DNA of 64,000 nucleotides. It comes from Phytohabitans maris. Lineage in GTDB: Bacteria; Actinomycetota; Actinomycetes; Mycobacteriales; Micromonosporaceae. The notes below the pieces were generated by a model that did not search any database, was not told the DNA's origin, and was given only the letters and a program-made list of their open reading frames with translations. Made by a program: the position numbers and the translations under genes. The stretch lies in contig NZ_JAVHUY010000013.1 of assembly GCF_031085175.1 (NCBI RefSeq), forward strand, positions 151,376 through 215,375, written 5' to 3'. Of this stretch, positions 32,258-40,562 are shown piece after piece (the stretch's first letter is position 1; each line of letters begins with the position of its first letter).

Positions 32258-33277
32258 ATGAGCAAGGTCAAGCCGACGATCGAGGACGTCGCGCGGGTGG
32301 CAGGCGTGTCGCGCGCGACGGCGTCCCGCGTGATCAACAATGTTCCAGGCGCGTCGGGTCCGCTGCGCGCGCGTGTCCACGCGGCGGTGGCCGAGCTGGG
32401 CTACCAGCCGAACGAGGCGGCCAGGGCGTTGGCTTCCGGTCGGTTGCGGGCCGTGGACGTCATCGCGGTCACCTATGGTCCGGGCGTCGGGTGGCTCGGT
32501 ACCCATCCGTACTTCAGCCGGGTCCTGGCCGGCATGATGCCGGTCCTGGAGGGTGCCCGCGTGCAGTTGCGGTTGCACGCGGTCGGCCTCGCGGCGGCTG
32601 GCGACGCCATCGACGAGATCACTGCCGATGCCACCGTCGGAGCGGTCCTCGCCGACATCACCCCGGATCTCGCTGCCCGGTTCCACCGCCGGTGCCGCCG
32701 GGTGGTGTCGATGGTGCCGACCGCGGCGTCGGTCCCGGCGATGCAGGCCGACAACGTCGGCGGTGCGTACGCCGCGGTCGAAGAACTCCATCGGCTCGGC
32801 CGCCGCCGCATCGCCGCCATCCACGGACCCGCCTCCAACCCCTGTGCCATCGACCGGCGTATCGGCTACCAGCGTGCCGTCCACGACCTCGCACTACCGC
32901 GAGCCAGCGCCGACGGCGACTTCCACCGCGACGGCGGTCACCACGCCGCGCAGCGCCTTCTGCGGGAAGACCCGGACATCGACGCGATGTTCGTCGCCTG
33001 CGACCTGATGGCCGCCGGGGCCGTACAGGCCATCACCGCCACCGGGCGGCGCATCCCCGACGACGTGAGCATCGTCGGCTTCGACGACAGCATCGCCGCC
33101 GTCTGCACCAACCCGCCGTTGACCACGATGCGGCTGCCGGTCGAGGACATGGCCGCCGCCGCCACCCGCCTGCTCCTCGACGGCGTCCCCGCCGCCGGTC
33201 ACCGCCAGCGGTTTCCGGTCGAACTCGTCACCCGCGACAGCACCCCCACACCGGCTCGCGCTAAACCGGCTCGATGA
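32258..33277 (+). CDS. LacI-family transcriptional regulator
   Basis: 339-aa repressor with HTH PTIEDVARVAGVSRATASRV (6-25) and INNVPGASGPLRARVHAAVAELGYQPNEAARALASG hinge. Effector domain: DVIAVTYGPGVGWLGTHPYFSRVLAGMM, DNVGGAYAAVEELHRLGRRRIAAIHGPASNP, MFVACDLMAAGAVQAITATGRRIPDDVSIVGFDDSIAAVCTNPPLTTMRLPVEDMA (the VGFDD signature). ATG 32258. Overlaps the following transporter gene by ATGA, so it probably controls that transporter and itself through the palindrome at 32187. The sugar dehydrogenase gene upstream is separated by a repeat and need not belong to it. Confidence 0.93.
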   Translation: MSKVKPTIEDVARVAGVSRATASRVINNVPGASGPLRARVHAAVAELGYQPNEAARALASGRLRAVDVIAVTYGPGVGWLGTHPYFSRVLAGMMPVLEGARVQLRLHAVGLAAAGDAIDEITADATVGAVLADITPDLAARFHRRCRRVVSMVPTAASVPAMQADNVGGAYAAVEELHRLGRRRIAAIHGPASNPCAIDRRIGYQRAVHDLALPRASADGDFHRDGGHHAAQRLLREDPDIDAMFVACDLMAAGAVQAITATGRRIPDDVSIVGFDDSIAAVCTNPPLTTMRLPVEDMAAAATRLLLDGVPAAGHRQRFPVELVTRDSTPTPARAKPAR

Positions 33278-34314
33278 GCCTGCCCGATCAGGTCGAGGCC
33301 ACCGGGCCGGCGCTCGACGCACCCGTAGCGCACCCGTCGGCGCTGCGCGTGACGCTCACCTCGCCGCTTTACCGTGGCGCGACCATCGCGGTGTTTCTCG
33401 GCGCCGTCGGGTTTTCGGCCGCCGCACCACAGATCGCCTCCTTCCTCGTCAACGACCTCGGTGCCTCCCTGCGCGCCGCGGGCCTGTTCTACCTCACGAG
33501 CCTGACCGCACCGGTCGCCGGCTACGTCGTCGGCCGCCGATCCGACCGCACCGGGCGCCGGCTTGGCCTGTTTCGGTTATGCGCGGTCCTGGGCTTCGTC
33601 GGCTGGATCGGCATCGCCTACTCGACACAGCTGTGGATGCCATACCTCATCAGTGCCGTCATCGGCGCGTTCGGCGGCGCCGCCACCTCCCAGCTGTTCG
33701 CCGCGATACACGACCAGCTCAAGGCACACCCCAACCCGAACAACGACGGCGTCGTTGCCGTGGTGCGGATGGCCTTGACCGGCGGCTGGGTCATCGGTCC
33801 CGTCGCCGGGGCCTTCCTCGCCGCTCACACCTCGCCGCGCACGATGCTGGTCGCCACAGCCTTCTGCACCCTCGCCCAGATCATCCCCCTGGGAACCAGG
33901 CGCAGCGCACCCGGCGAGGTCAGCACGCCGCAGTCGCCGAAGCCGCGGCCAGATGCTCCGACCACCACAGCGATGCTGCCTCTGCTCGCGTTCACCGGAC
34001 TCTTCGCCACCAGCGGCACCGCCGCCGGTCTGTTCATCGGCCAGGTCCTCATGGGCGCGGTGTGGGGCGTGTTCGCCGCTCTCGGAATCATCGTCGCCCA
34101 GCGGCTGCTCCCGACGGCCGTCGCAACCGCCTCAGCCATATTCATCAGCTCCACCGCCCTCGCCTCCGCACTGGGCGGCGCCGCCGGAGGACTCGCGGCA
34201 GCGGCCATCGGCCTTCCCCTCGTCTTCCTCATCCCCGCCGCGGCCGGACTCCTCGCCACCATCGGCCTCGCCCTGATGGTCCGAACAGACTCGGCCTCGG
34301 CCGCCGGCCACTGA
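33274..34314 (+). CDS. MFS transporter, SetA-like but shortened
   Basis: 346-aa major facilitator resembling sugar efflux transporters (SetA/SetB type). The first half looks complete with six segments (about 33-50, 68-88, 99-115, 117-137, 155-175, 178-195) and the loop GYVVGRRSDRTGRRLG. The second half is short: LLAFTGLFATSGTAAGLFIG runs directly into the QVLMGAVWGVFAALGIIVAQRLL segment (normally TM10), then two more helices. About two helices appear missing relative to a 12-segment protein, so it may be an internally deleted, possibly inactive copy. ATGA overlap with the LacI gene. Its stop and that of the next gene sit within the palindrome CTGACCGGCCGGTCAG (34311-34326). Confidence 0.8.
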   Translation: MSLPDQVEATGPALDAPVAHPSALRVTLTSPLYRGATIAVFLGAVGFSAAAPQIASFLVNDLGASLRAAGLFYLTSLTAPVAGYVVGRRSDRTGRRLGLFRLCAVLGFVGWIGIAYSTQLWMPYLISAVIGAFGGAATSQLFAAIHDQLKAHPNPNNDGVVAVVRMALTGGWVIGPVAGAFLAAHTSPRTMLVATAFCTLAQIIPLGTRRSAPGEVSTPQSPKPRPDAPTTTAMLPLLAFTGLFATSGTAAGLFIGQVLMGAVWGVFAALGIIVAQRLLPTAVATASAIFISSTALASALGGAAGGLAAAAIGLPLVFLIPAAAGLLATIGLALMVRTDSASAAGH

Positions 34315-34322
34315 CCGGCCGG

Positions 34323-35945
34323 TCAGGCGTTGGCGAGTGCCGCGTGGACGGAGGAGACCGCGCTCGCGCCGTCGCCGACGGCGGTGGCTACCCGTTTGGT
34401 CGAGCCTGAGCGGAGGTCGCCGGCGGCGAAGACGCGGGGTGCGCTGGTCTGGAACGGCAGGGGTGTGCCGGACGTGCCGGTGGGCAGCCGGCTGTCGGTG
34501 AGGACGAAGCCGTCGCTGTCCTTGGCCAAGCCCGACAGCCAGCCCGACGCGGGGCGGGCGCCGACGAAGCAGAACAGCGCGCGGCAGTCCAGCCGGTCCT
34601 GGCGGCCATCGGACCTCTCGGTGACGATCGAGGTGAGGGTGTCGTCGCCGGCCAGTTCGCGGACGGTGCTGCTGGTGTGGACCTGGATCCGCGAGTGCGC
34701 GCGGATCCGGTCGGTCAGGTAGGACGACATCCGGGCGCCCAGATCGGGGCCGCGGATGATCAAGTCCACTGTGGCGCCGCGGGTGGCGAGGGACAGTGCC
34801 GCTTGCCCGGCCGAGTTGGCGCCTCCGATGACGGCCACGGGCTGATTCTCGTAGCCACGGACGTCCAGTTCGGTCGCGGCGTACCGGACGCAGCCGGACC
34901 GCTCGAAGCTTGTCCATTGTGGAATGTCGAGGCGCCGGTAGTGTGCGCCGGTGGCGGCGATCACCGCGCGGCATGGGATGCGTGCGCCGTCTTCGAGCAG
35001 GACGGCGGGCTGCCGGTCGTCGGAGAGGTCCAGGCCGGCCACCGCAGCGGGCGCGTGGATCCGTACGCCGAACTTGAGCGCCTGGACCATGGCCAGCCGG
35101 GTCAGGTTTTCGCCGCTGATCCCGTGCGGGAAGCCCAGGTAGTTTTCGATGCGGGCGCTCTTGGCGGCCTGGCCGCCGAGTCCGGTGCGGTCCAGCAGGA
35201 CGGTGGCGAGCCCCTCGGAGGCGCCGTACACGGCGGCGGCCAGACCCGCCGGCCCGGCGCCTACCACGACGAGATCGACCGGGCGGCCGTCGGCGCGGTA
35301 GCTGAGTCCGAGCGCCTCGGCGACGGCTTTGGGCGTCGCCCGCCGCAGTACCGAACCGTTGACGGTCGCCGCCGGAAGCTCCCCGTCGTCGAGCCCGGCC
35401 AGTGCCATCAGCGAGCGGCCGGGATGAGAGGCCGCGTCGAGCCAGGTGTGCGGCAGGAGCATCTGCGCCACGTAGGTGCGCAGTTCGAGCGTCTGCGCGG
35501 CGTCCGGCCGGCCGACGAGTTCCAGGGCATTGCCGGCCGCCGCCCGGATGACCTCCCGCCGCTCCCGGAACGCCTCGATGAGTATGTCGGCGATGTCGAC
35601 CTGCTCGGCGAGGGCGCGGCGCAGCATCGTCGCGCCGATCCGGACGACTGTCCCGGCGGACACCACCCGGGCGGTCAGGTAGACGTGCTGACCGGTCAGC
35701 AGGTTGAGCTCGCCGAGGAAATCGCCGGGGCCGCCCTGGTAGATCAGACGTTCCGGCTCGATCGCCGTCGCGTCCCGGATGATGTCGACGGTCGCCGTTC
35801 GGAGCAGGAAGAAGTCGTAGCGGTGGTCTCCCGAGGTGTAGAGGTCGCGGCCGGCCTCGGCGTGTTCCACCTCGCCGTAGTCGGCGAGCCGGCCGAACTG
35901 TTCGCCGTCCAGGACCGGTCCGCGCTGCCCGACGCCGTCGTTCAC
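34323..35945 (-). CDS. Thioredoxin-reductase-like flavoprotein with cNMP-binding domain
   Basis: 540-aa fusion. N-terminal cyclic-nucleotide-binding-like domain about 20-130 (ERLIYQGGPGDFLGELNLLTGQHVYLTARVVSAGTVVRI, with the GELNLLTG phosphate cassette but a degenerate Arg position). Linker about 130-225 without homology, then a TrxR-like FAD/NADPH module: DLVVVGAGPAGLAAAVYGASEGLATVLLDR, GGQAAKSARIENYLGFPHGISG, VIAATGAHYRRL, and PVAVIGGANSAGQAALSLATRG. The CxxC redox pair of thioredoxin reductase is absent (SGCVRYAATELD has a single Cys), so the partner is not a classical thioredoxin. GTG start overlaps the MFS gene by GTGA. Last gene of the four-gene minus operon. Confidence 0.88.
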   Translation of the reverse strand: MNDGVGQRGPVLDGEQFGRLADYGEVEHAEAGRDLYTSGDHRYDFFLLRTATVDIIRDATAIEPERLIYQGGPGDFLGELNLLTGQHVYLTARVVSAGTVVRIGATMLRRALAEQVDIADILIEAFRERREVIRAAAGNALELVGRPDAAQTLELRTYVAQMLLPHTWLDAASHPGRSLMALAGLDDGELPAATVNGSVLRRATPKAVAEALGLSYRADGRPVDLVVVGAGPAGLAAAVYGASEGLATVLLDRTGLGGQAAKSARIENYLGFPHGISGENLTRLAMVQALKFGVRIHAPAAVAGLDLSDDRQPAVLLEDGARIPCRAVIAATGAHYRRLDIPQWTSFERSGCVRYAATELDVRGYENQPVAVIGGANSAGQAALSLATRGATVDLIIRGPDLGARMSSYLTDRIRAHSRIQVHTSSTVRELAGDDTLTSIVTERSDGRQDRLDCRALFCFVGARPASGWLSGLAKDSDGFVLTDSRLPTGTSGTPLPFQTSAPRVFAAGDLRSGSTKRVATAVGDGASAVSSVHAALANA

Positions 35946-37180
35946 GTGGTACTCAACCGCGGTACGGGGGCCGCCTTCACCCGGGCGACGGTCGCGATGT
36001 AGAGGAGCAGGCCGGCGGTGGTGAGGACGAAGCCGGCCCAGACGGTGGAGAGGGTGCCCCAGCCGGCGTCGAGGGTGATCGCGCCGCCGATCGCGCCGAG
36101 CGAGTTGGCGAGGTTGAGGGCGGCGAGGTTGAGCGCGCCCATCAGGGTCGGGGCGTCCGGGGCGAAGCCGGTGAGCCGGACCTGGATGGTGGGGATGGCC
36201 AGCATCGTGGTCGCGCCGACGCCGAACAGGCAGGGCAGCAGGATCGCCAGGTCGTCGCCGGCCACGCCGATCAGCACCAGCAGGGCCAGGGCGCCGCCGT
36301 AGCCCCAGATCAGGCCGCGGTGTTCGTGCCGGTCGGCGATGCGTCCGCCGAGGTGGTTGCCGGCGGCCATGCCGAGGCCGAAGACGGCGAGCGCGATCGG
36401 GATGAGGGAGGCGTCGCGCCGGGCGGCGTCGGTGACGAACGGGCCGATGAAGGTGTAGACGGCGAAGATGCTCGAGATGCCGAGCGCCGCGACGGTGACC
36501 ATCAGCCAGACGTTGACCCGGCGCAGCGCGGCGAGTTCGTTGGTGATGGAGCCGCCGCGCAGGTGGTCGGTGCGGGGCAGCCAGGTCATCAGGGCGGCGC
36601 CGGCGAGCAGGCCGACCGCGACCACGGTCCAGTACATGGCGCGCCAGCCGGCGTTCTGGCCGATGTAGGTGCCCAGCGGCGACCCGAAGATGGTGGCGAC
36701 GGTCAGTCCGCCCATGACGGTGGCGAACGCCTTGCCGCCCTTGCCGGGCCCGTACACGTAGGCGGCGACGACGGCCCCGGCGCCGAAGAACGCTCCCTGC
36801 ACGCTGCCGGCGACGAACCGGAAGACGACCAGCAGCGCGATGTTCGGCGCCAGCGCGGAGAGCCCGTTGCCGGCCAGGAACAGCGCGATGAGGCCGAGCA
36901 GCAGGGTGCGCCGGTTGAGGCGGGCGGCGAGCAGGGTGATGGCCGGAGAGCCGACCATCACCCCGAAGGCGTACGCGGTGATCGCGTACGTGGCGGTCGG
37001 GATCGACACGTCCAGATCGGCGGCGAACAGCTGGATGATGCCGTTGCTGCCGAACTCACCGGTGCCGATCGCGAAGGTGCCCAGCGCCAGCGCGAACAAC
37101 GCCAGTTTCGGGTTTCGGATGAGCGCGGTGTGCCGCTTCTGCTCCGCGCTGCACAGGCCTTCGTACGCGCGCTGGTGCAT
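35942..37180 (-). CDS. MFS drug/arabinose efflux-type transporter
   Basis: 412-aa transporter of the DHA1 (AraJ/PbuE-like) group with twelve membrane segments. First helix LALFALALGTFAIGTGEFGSNGIIQLFAADLDVSIPTATY, signature loop ARLNRRTLLLGLIALFLAGNGLSALAPN, second half starting VNVWLMVTVAALGISSIFAVYTFIGPFV and loop GGRIADRHEHRGLIW. Expected to export small molecules by proton antiport. ATG 37180 shares its first base with the stop of the MMPL gene (TGATG), so translation is coupled. The frame stays open upstream within the MMPL gene, but that extension is compositional. Confidence 0.9.
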   Translation of the reverse strand: MHQRAYEGLCSAEQKRHTALIRNPKLALFALALGTFAIGTGEFGSNGIIQLFAADLDVSIPTATYAITAYAFGVMVGSPAITLLAARLNRRTLLLGLIALFLAGNGLSALAPNIALLVVFRFVAGSVQGAFFGAGAVVAAYVYGPGKGGKAFATVMGGLTVATIFGSPLGTYIGQNAGWRAMYWTVVAVGLLAGAALMTWLPRTDHLRGGSITNELAALRRVNVWLMVTVAALGISSIFAVYTFIGPFVTDAARRDASLIPIALAVFGLGMAAGNHLGGRIADRHEHRGLIWGYGGALALLVLIGVAGDDLAILLPCLFGVGATTMLAIPTIQVRLTGFAPDAPTLMGALNLAALNLANSLGAIGGAITLDAGWGTLSTVWAGFVLTTAGLLLYIATVARVKAAPVPRLSTT

Positions 37181-39363
37181 CAGCCGGACACCGTTCGAGC
37201 CGGTGTTGGGTCTGGCGCGGGAGCCGGTGGCGGGTCCGCGCCCTCGCGGAGGCCGTGGCGGGCGTAGAAGCGTCGCAGTGGCGCCGGTGCCCACCAGTTC
37301 ACGTGCCCGAGCAGGCGCATGGTGGCCGGGACCAGCAGCGCCCGGACGATCGTCGCGTCCACCAGGACGGCGATGAGCATCGCCACCCCGATCAGCTTGA
37401 TGAACGTGATGCCGGAGATGGAGAACAGTCCGATCACGACCAGGATGAGCAGCGCGGCGCTGGTGATGATCCGGCCGCTGCGCTGCAGCCCGACCGCGAC
37501 CGCCGCGGTGTTGTCGCCGGTCCGGTCGTACTCTTCGCGGATCCGGGACATCAGGAAGACCTCGTAGTCCATCGACAGCCCGAACACGACCGCGAGCACC
37601 AGGATCGGCTGGGTCGCCTCCAGCGTCCCGGTGGAGGTGAAGTCGAGCAGGCCGGACAGGTGGCCGTCCTGGAAGATCAGGACCAGCGCGCCGAACGAGG
37701 CGCCGAGCGACAGGACGTTCATCACGATCGCCTTGATCGGCAGCACGAGCGAGCCGAAGGCGAGGAACAGCAGGACGAACGTCGCGCCGACGATGATCAG
37801 CGCCATCCAGGGCAGCAGGTCGCCCACGGCGTCGAGTTGGTCGGCCAGCCGCGCGGTCAGGCCGCCGACCAGCACCTCACCGCCGGGCGGCGGCGGTACG
37901 GCGCGGATCCGGCTCACGAGGTCGCGGGTGTCCGCGGACATCGGGTCGCCCTGGTAGGTGATCGTGACCCGGGCGACGTCACCGGACATGCCCGTGATGT
38001 CGGCTCCGGTCACCCCGTCGAGGGCCCGGACGGCGGTGACGTACCGATCGAGGCCGGCCGGGTCGGGCGTGGTCACGATCGCCTCGATCGGCAGCTGGCT
38101 GTTCCGCACGAAGTCGCGGTCGACGGCTTCGGAGACCACCCGGCTCTCGGCGCCCGCCGGGAGCACCCTCGGGTCGATACCGCCGAACTCGACGCGCAGG
38201 AACGGCGCTGCCGCCACGAGCAGGACCGCGAGCACCCCGACCGCGTAGAGGACCGGGCGGCGCATGATGCTGTGCGCGAGGCGGTACCAGAACCCGTGCG
38301 CGACCTCGCGCCGCGCGATAGCGGGCGGCGGGCGGCGCAGCAGCCGCCGCACCGACAGCGCCTCCACCCGGGGGCCGAGGATGCCGAGCAGGGCAGGCAG
38401 CACGGTCAGCGCCGCCACCATCGCCACCACGACCGCGCAGAGGCCGCCGAAGCCCATCGAGCGGAGGAACGTCATCGGGAAGATCAGCAGTCCGGCCAGC
38501 GAGACCGCGACGGTGACGCCGGAGACGGCGACGGTACGACCCGCGGTGGCCATGGTGCGGGCGACCGCGTCCTCGACGCCGTGGCCGCGGGCGATCTCCT
38601 CGCGGAACCGCCCGACCATGAACAGGCCGTAGTCGATCGCCAGCCCCAGCCCCAGGATCGTCACCACGTTGATCGAGAAGACCGATACGTCGGTCAGGTA
38701 GCTCATCACGCGCAACGCGGTGAACGCCCCGAGGATGGCCAGGCCGCCGATCGCGAGCGGCAGGCTCGCCGAGGCCACGCTGCCGAAGACCACCACCAGG
38801 AGCAGGAGCAGCACCGGTATGGAGATCGTCTCGGCGAGGGCGATGTCGGCCGCGACCCGCTCTCGGATGTCGCGGCTGACCGTGGTGATGCCGCCGACCT
38901 GGGTGGTGAGACCCGGCGCGGCCAGGTCGTCCTCGATCTGTTCGAGTCCTTCGCCGCGCTCGGTCTCGTCGTCGCCGGCCAGGGTCAGCACCGCGTACGT
39001 GGCGTGCCGGTCGTGGCTGACCAGGGCCGGGCTGTTGGTGCTCCAGTAGGTGACGGTCCCGGTCACCACGCCGTCGGGGAGCGCGTCGAGCGTGCCGGTG
39101 ACCGCCCGCTGGAACGCCGGGTCGTCGACGGTCATGCCGGCGCTGGTGTAGAGCACGACCACGTCGTTGCCGGTCCGGCCCAGTGTCGCCTCGGCACGCT
39201 CGACCGCGCGGGAGCTCTCGCTGGCCGGGTCGTCGAACCCCTCGGTGGTCAAGGCCCCGAAGACCTGGGTACCCCAGATGCCACCGACGGCCATGAAGGC
39301 CGCGGCCACGCCGATCACCCACCACCGCCGGCGGAACACCGTCCGCCCCAACCGCTCGAACAT
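37180..39363 (-). CDS. MMPL/RND-family transporter
   Basis: 727-aa membrane exporter of the MmpL type (lipid or drug export in actinobacteria). Two six-helix halves, each preceded by an extracytoplasmic domain: helix 1 about 14-34, loop about 40-180 (RAVERAEATLGRTGNDVVVLYTS), helices 2-6 about 180-345 with ILGLGLAIDYGLFMVGRFREEIARG (the GxxxDY proton motif), then a second loop (GGIDPRVLPAGAESRVVSEAVDRDF) and helices 8-12 including VFGLSMDYEVFLMSRIREEYDRTGD. Two Asp-Tyr motifs are the expected proton relay. GGAGGGG ribosome site before ATG 39363. Coupled to the MFS gene and 21 bp downstream of the hydrolase gene. Confidence 0.93.
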   Translation of the reverse strand: MFERLGRTVFRRRWWVIGVAAAFMAVGGIWGTQVFGALTTEGFDDPASESSRAVERAEATLGRTGNDVVVLYTSAGMTVDDPAFQRAVTGTLDALPDGVVTGTVTYWSTNSPALVSHDRHATYAVLTLAGDDETERGEGLEQIEDDLAAPGLTTQVGGITTVSRDIRERVAADIALAETISIPVLLLLLVVVFGSVASASLPLAIGGLAILGAFTALRVMSYLTDVSVFSINVVTILGLGLAIDYGLFMVGRFREEIARGHGVEDAVARTMATAGRTVAVSGVTVAVSLAGLLIFPMTFLRSMGFGGLCAVVVAMVAALTVLPALLGILGPRVEALSVRRLLRRPPPAIARREVAHGFWYRLAHSIMRRPVLYAVGVLAVLLVAAAPFLRVEFGGIDPRVLPAGAESRVVSEAVDRDFVRNSQLPIEAIVTTPDPAGLDRYVTAVRALDGVTGADITGMSGDVARVTITYQGDPMSADTRDLVSRIRAVPPPPGGEVLVGGLTARLADQLDAVGDLLPWMALIIVGATFVLLFLAFGSLVLPIKAIVMNVLSLGASFGALVLIFQDGHLSGLLDFTSTGTLEATQPILVLAVVFGLSMDYEVFLMSRIREEYDRTGDNTAAVAVGLQRSGRIITSAALLILVVIGLFSISGITFIKLIGVAMLIAVLVDATIVRALLVPATMRLLGHVNWWAPAPLRRFYARHGLREGADPPPAPAPDPTPARTVSG

Positions 39364-39384
39364 CGCTACCCCTCCGTGGCTTCG

Positions 39385-40167
39385 TCAGCGCGCGGCGCGC
39401 TTGATGAGGTCGGCCGTCGTGTCCGGCCGGGCGATCATCGCGACGTGCGAGGTGCCGGCCTCCCGGACCTGCGCGCCGGCCCGCCGCGCCATGAATCGCT
39501 GCGCTGCGGCGGGCAGCACCTGGTCGTCGCGGGCCACGAGATACCAGGAGGGAACGGTCTTCCAGGCCGGGGCGCCGGACGGCTCCTGCAGCGCGCGCAC
39601 GTCGCTCGGCCGCTGGCCGGCCCACATCAGGTCGGTGGTCGCCCTGGGCACGTCGCCGGCGAAGACGTCGCGGAAGACCGCTTTCTTGATGTATCCGTCG
39701 ACCCCCTCGCCGTAGGGACGGAAGTCGAGCGCCGCCTCGTCGAGCCGGCTTCCCGGGTACTTCGTCTGCAGACCCAGCAACGTCTCACCCTGATCGGGTA
39801 CGAACGCGGCCACGTAGACCAGCGCCTTCACGTTCGGGTTGCCGGTCGCGGCGTTCGTGACGACGATCCCGCCGTACGAGTGCGCGGCGAGCACGAGCGG
39901 GCCGCTGAGGGTGGCGAGGATGCTGGCCAGGTAGGCGGAGTCGGTGGCCACGCCGCGCAGCGGGTTCGCCGGCGCGAGGACGGGGTAGCCGTCGCGGACG
40001 AGCCGGCCCGCGACGCCGTTCCAGCCCGAGGCGTCGGCGAACGCGCCGTGCACGAGTACCACAGTGGGCTTTTGCCGGTCGTGTGCCTGCGCGGCGGGCG
40101 CTCCCAGCACGGCCCCGGTCGTGACCGCCGCGGATCCGGCCAGCAGCGTTCGGCGAGTTGTCGTCAT
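39385..40167 (-). CDS. Exported alpha/beta hydrolase
   Basis: 260-aa hydrolase with a Tat-like signal (MTTTRRTLLAGSAAVTTGAV, cleavage near PAAQAHD, about 29). Esterase-type fold: TVVLVHGAFADASGWNGVAGRL (oxyanion), nucleophile Ser in LVLAAHSYGGIVVTNAA (GHSxG with Ala for the first Gly), acid Asp in YLVARDDQVLPAAAQRF, and catalytic His in AGTSHVAMIARPD. It resembles actinobacterial hydrolases related to EstC/pyrethroid hydrolase. First gene of the minus operon that continues with MMPL, MFS and the flavoprotein, suggesting processing or detoxification of an exported compound. Confidence 0.88.
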   Translation of the reverse strand: MTTTRRTLLAGSAAVTTGAVLGAPAAQAHDRQKPTVVLVHGAFADASGWNGVAGRLVRDGYPVLAPANPLRGVATDSAYLASILATLSGPLVLAAHSYGGIVVTNAATGNPNVKALVYVAAFVPDQGETLLGLQTKYPGSRLDEAALDFRPYGEGVDGYIKKAVFRDVFAGDVPRATTDLMWAGQRPSDVRALQEPSGAPAWKTVPSWYLVARDDQVLPAAAQRFMARRAGAQVREAGTSHVAMIARPDTTADLIKRAAR

Positions 40168-40223
40168 CGATATGTGCCCTTCGATCCCGATCTCGAACAG
40201 TGATCGCCGGTCAGCGTAGAGAC

Positions 40224-40295
40224 GGGCACTTGACGAGCACTGAACGAAGCCGGAAGCGCATCACGGGCGGGATTCCGTGGTTGTCAAGTGCGCCC
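40224..40295. promoter_or_regulatory. Inverted pair GGGC..ACTTGAC in the divergent promoter
   Basis: GGGCACTTGAC at 40224-40234 and GTCAAGTGCGCCC at 40283-40295 face each other between the hydrolase operon (-) and the 2TM gene (+). The arms differ by a 2-bp insertion. Possible paired operator; no regulator is identified. Confidence 0.35.
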
Positions 40296-40310
40296 ACCTA
40301 GCGTGCGGGC

Positions 40311-40526
40311 ATGACGTCCAAGAAAAGCGAAACCGCCAAGAAGTGGGGCCTGCGGGTCCATCTTCTCTGCTATGTCCTGGCCAATCTGGCCCAGGTCGTA
40401 ACGTGGTGGCTCTTCACCCCGGAGCACTTCTTCTGGCCACTGTGGTCGATCGTGGCTTGGGGCATCGGCCTGGTATTCCACGTCTGGGCGGTCTACTCAC
40501 CGTCCAAAGTGAACGCCCGGTACTGA
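40311..40526 (+). CDS. Small 2TM-domain membrane protein
   Basis: 71-aa protein with a charged N-terminus (MTSKKSETAKKWGLRVHLL) and two hydrophobic helices (about 16-36, LRVHLLCYVLANLAQVVTWWL, and about 43-62, PLWSIVAWGIGLVFHVWAVY) joined by the short loop FTPEHFF. This is the layout of the 2TM domain family (PF13239-like), often found alone or fused to histidine kinases or LytTR regulators. Function unknown. The ATG at 40311 is the only likely start. Confidence 0.75.
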   Translation: MTSKKSETAKKWGLRVHLLCYVLANLAQVVTWWLFTPEHFFWPLWSIVAWGIGLVFHVWAVYSPSKVNARY

Positions 40527-40562
40527 ACTGTCGGTCTTCCCGGAGTCCGCGCGCCGGTGCCG

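Noticed and set aside
34311..34326. Palindrome CTGACCGGCCGGTCAG as an operator
   Set aside because: It is formed by the two convergent stop regions, has no loop and lies far from promoters; at most a weak termination signal.
37255..40203. Plus-strand frame of 982 codons
   Set aside because: Antisense of the MMPL and hydrolase genes; His/Arg/Asp/Gly-rich composition without folds, typical of GC-rich shadows.
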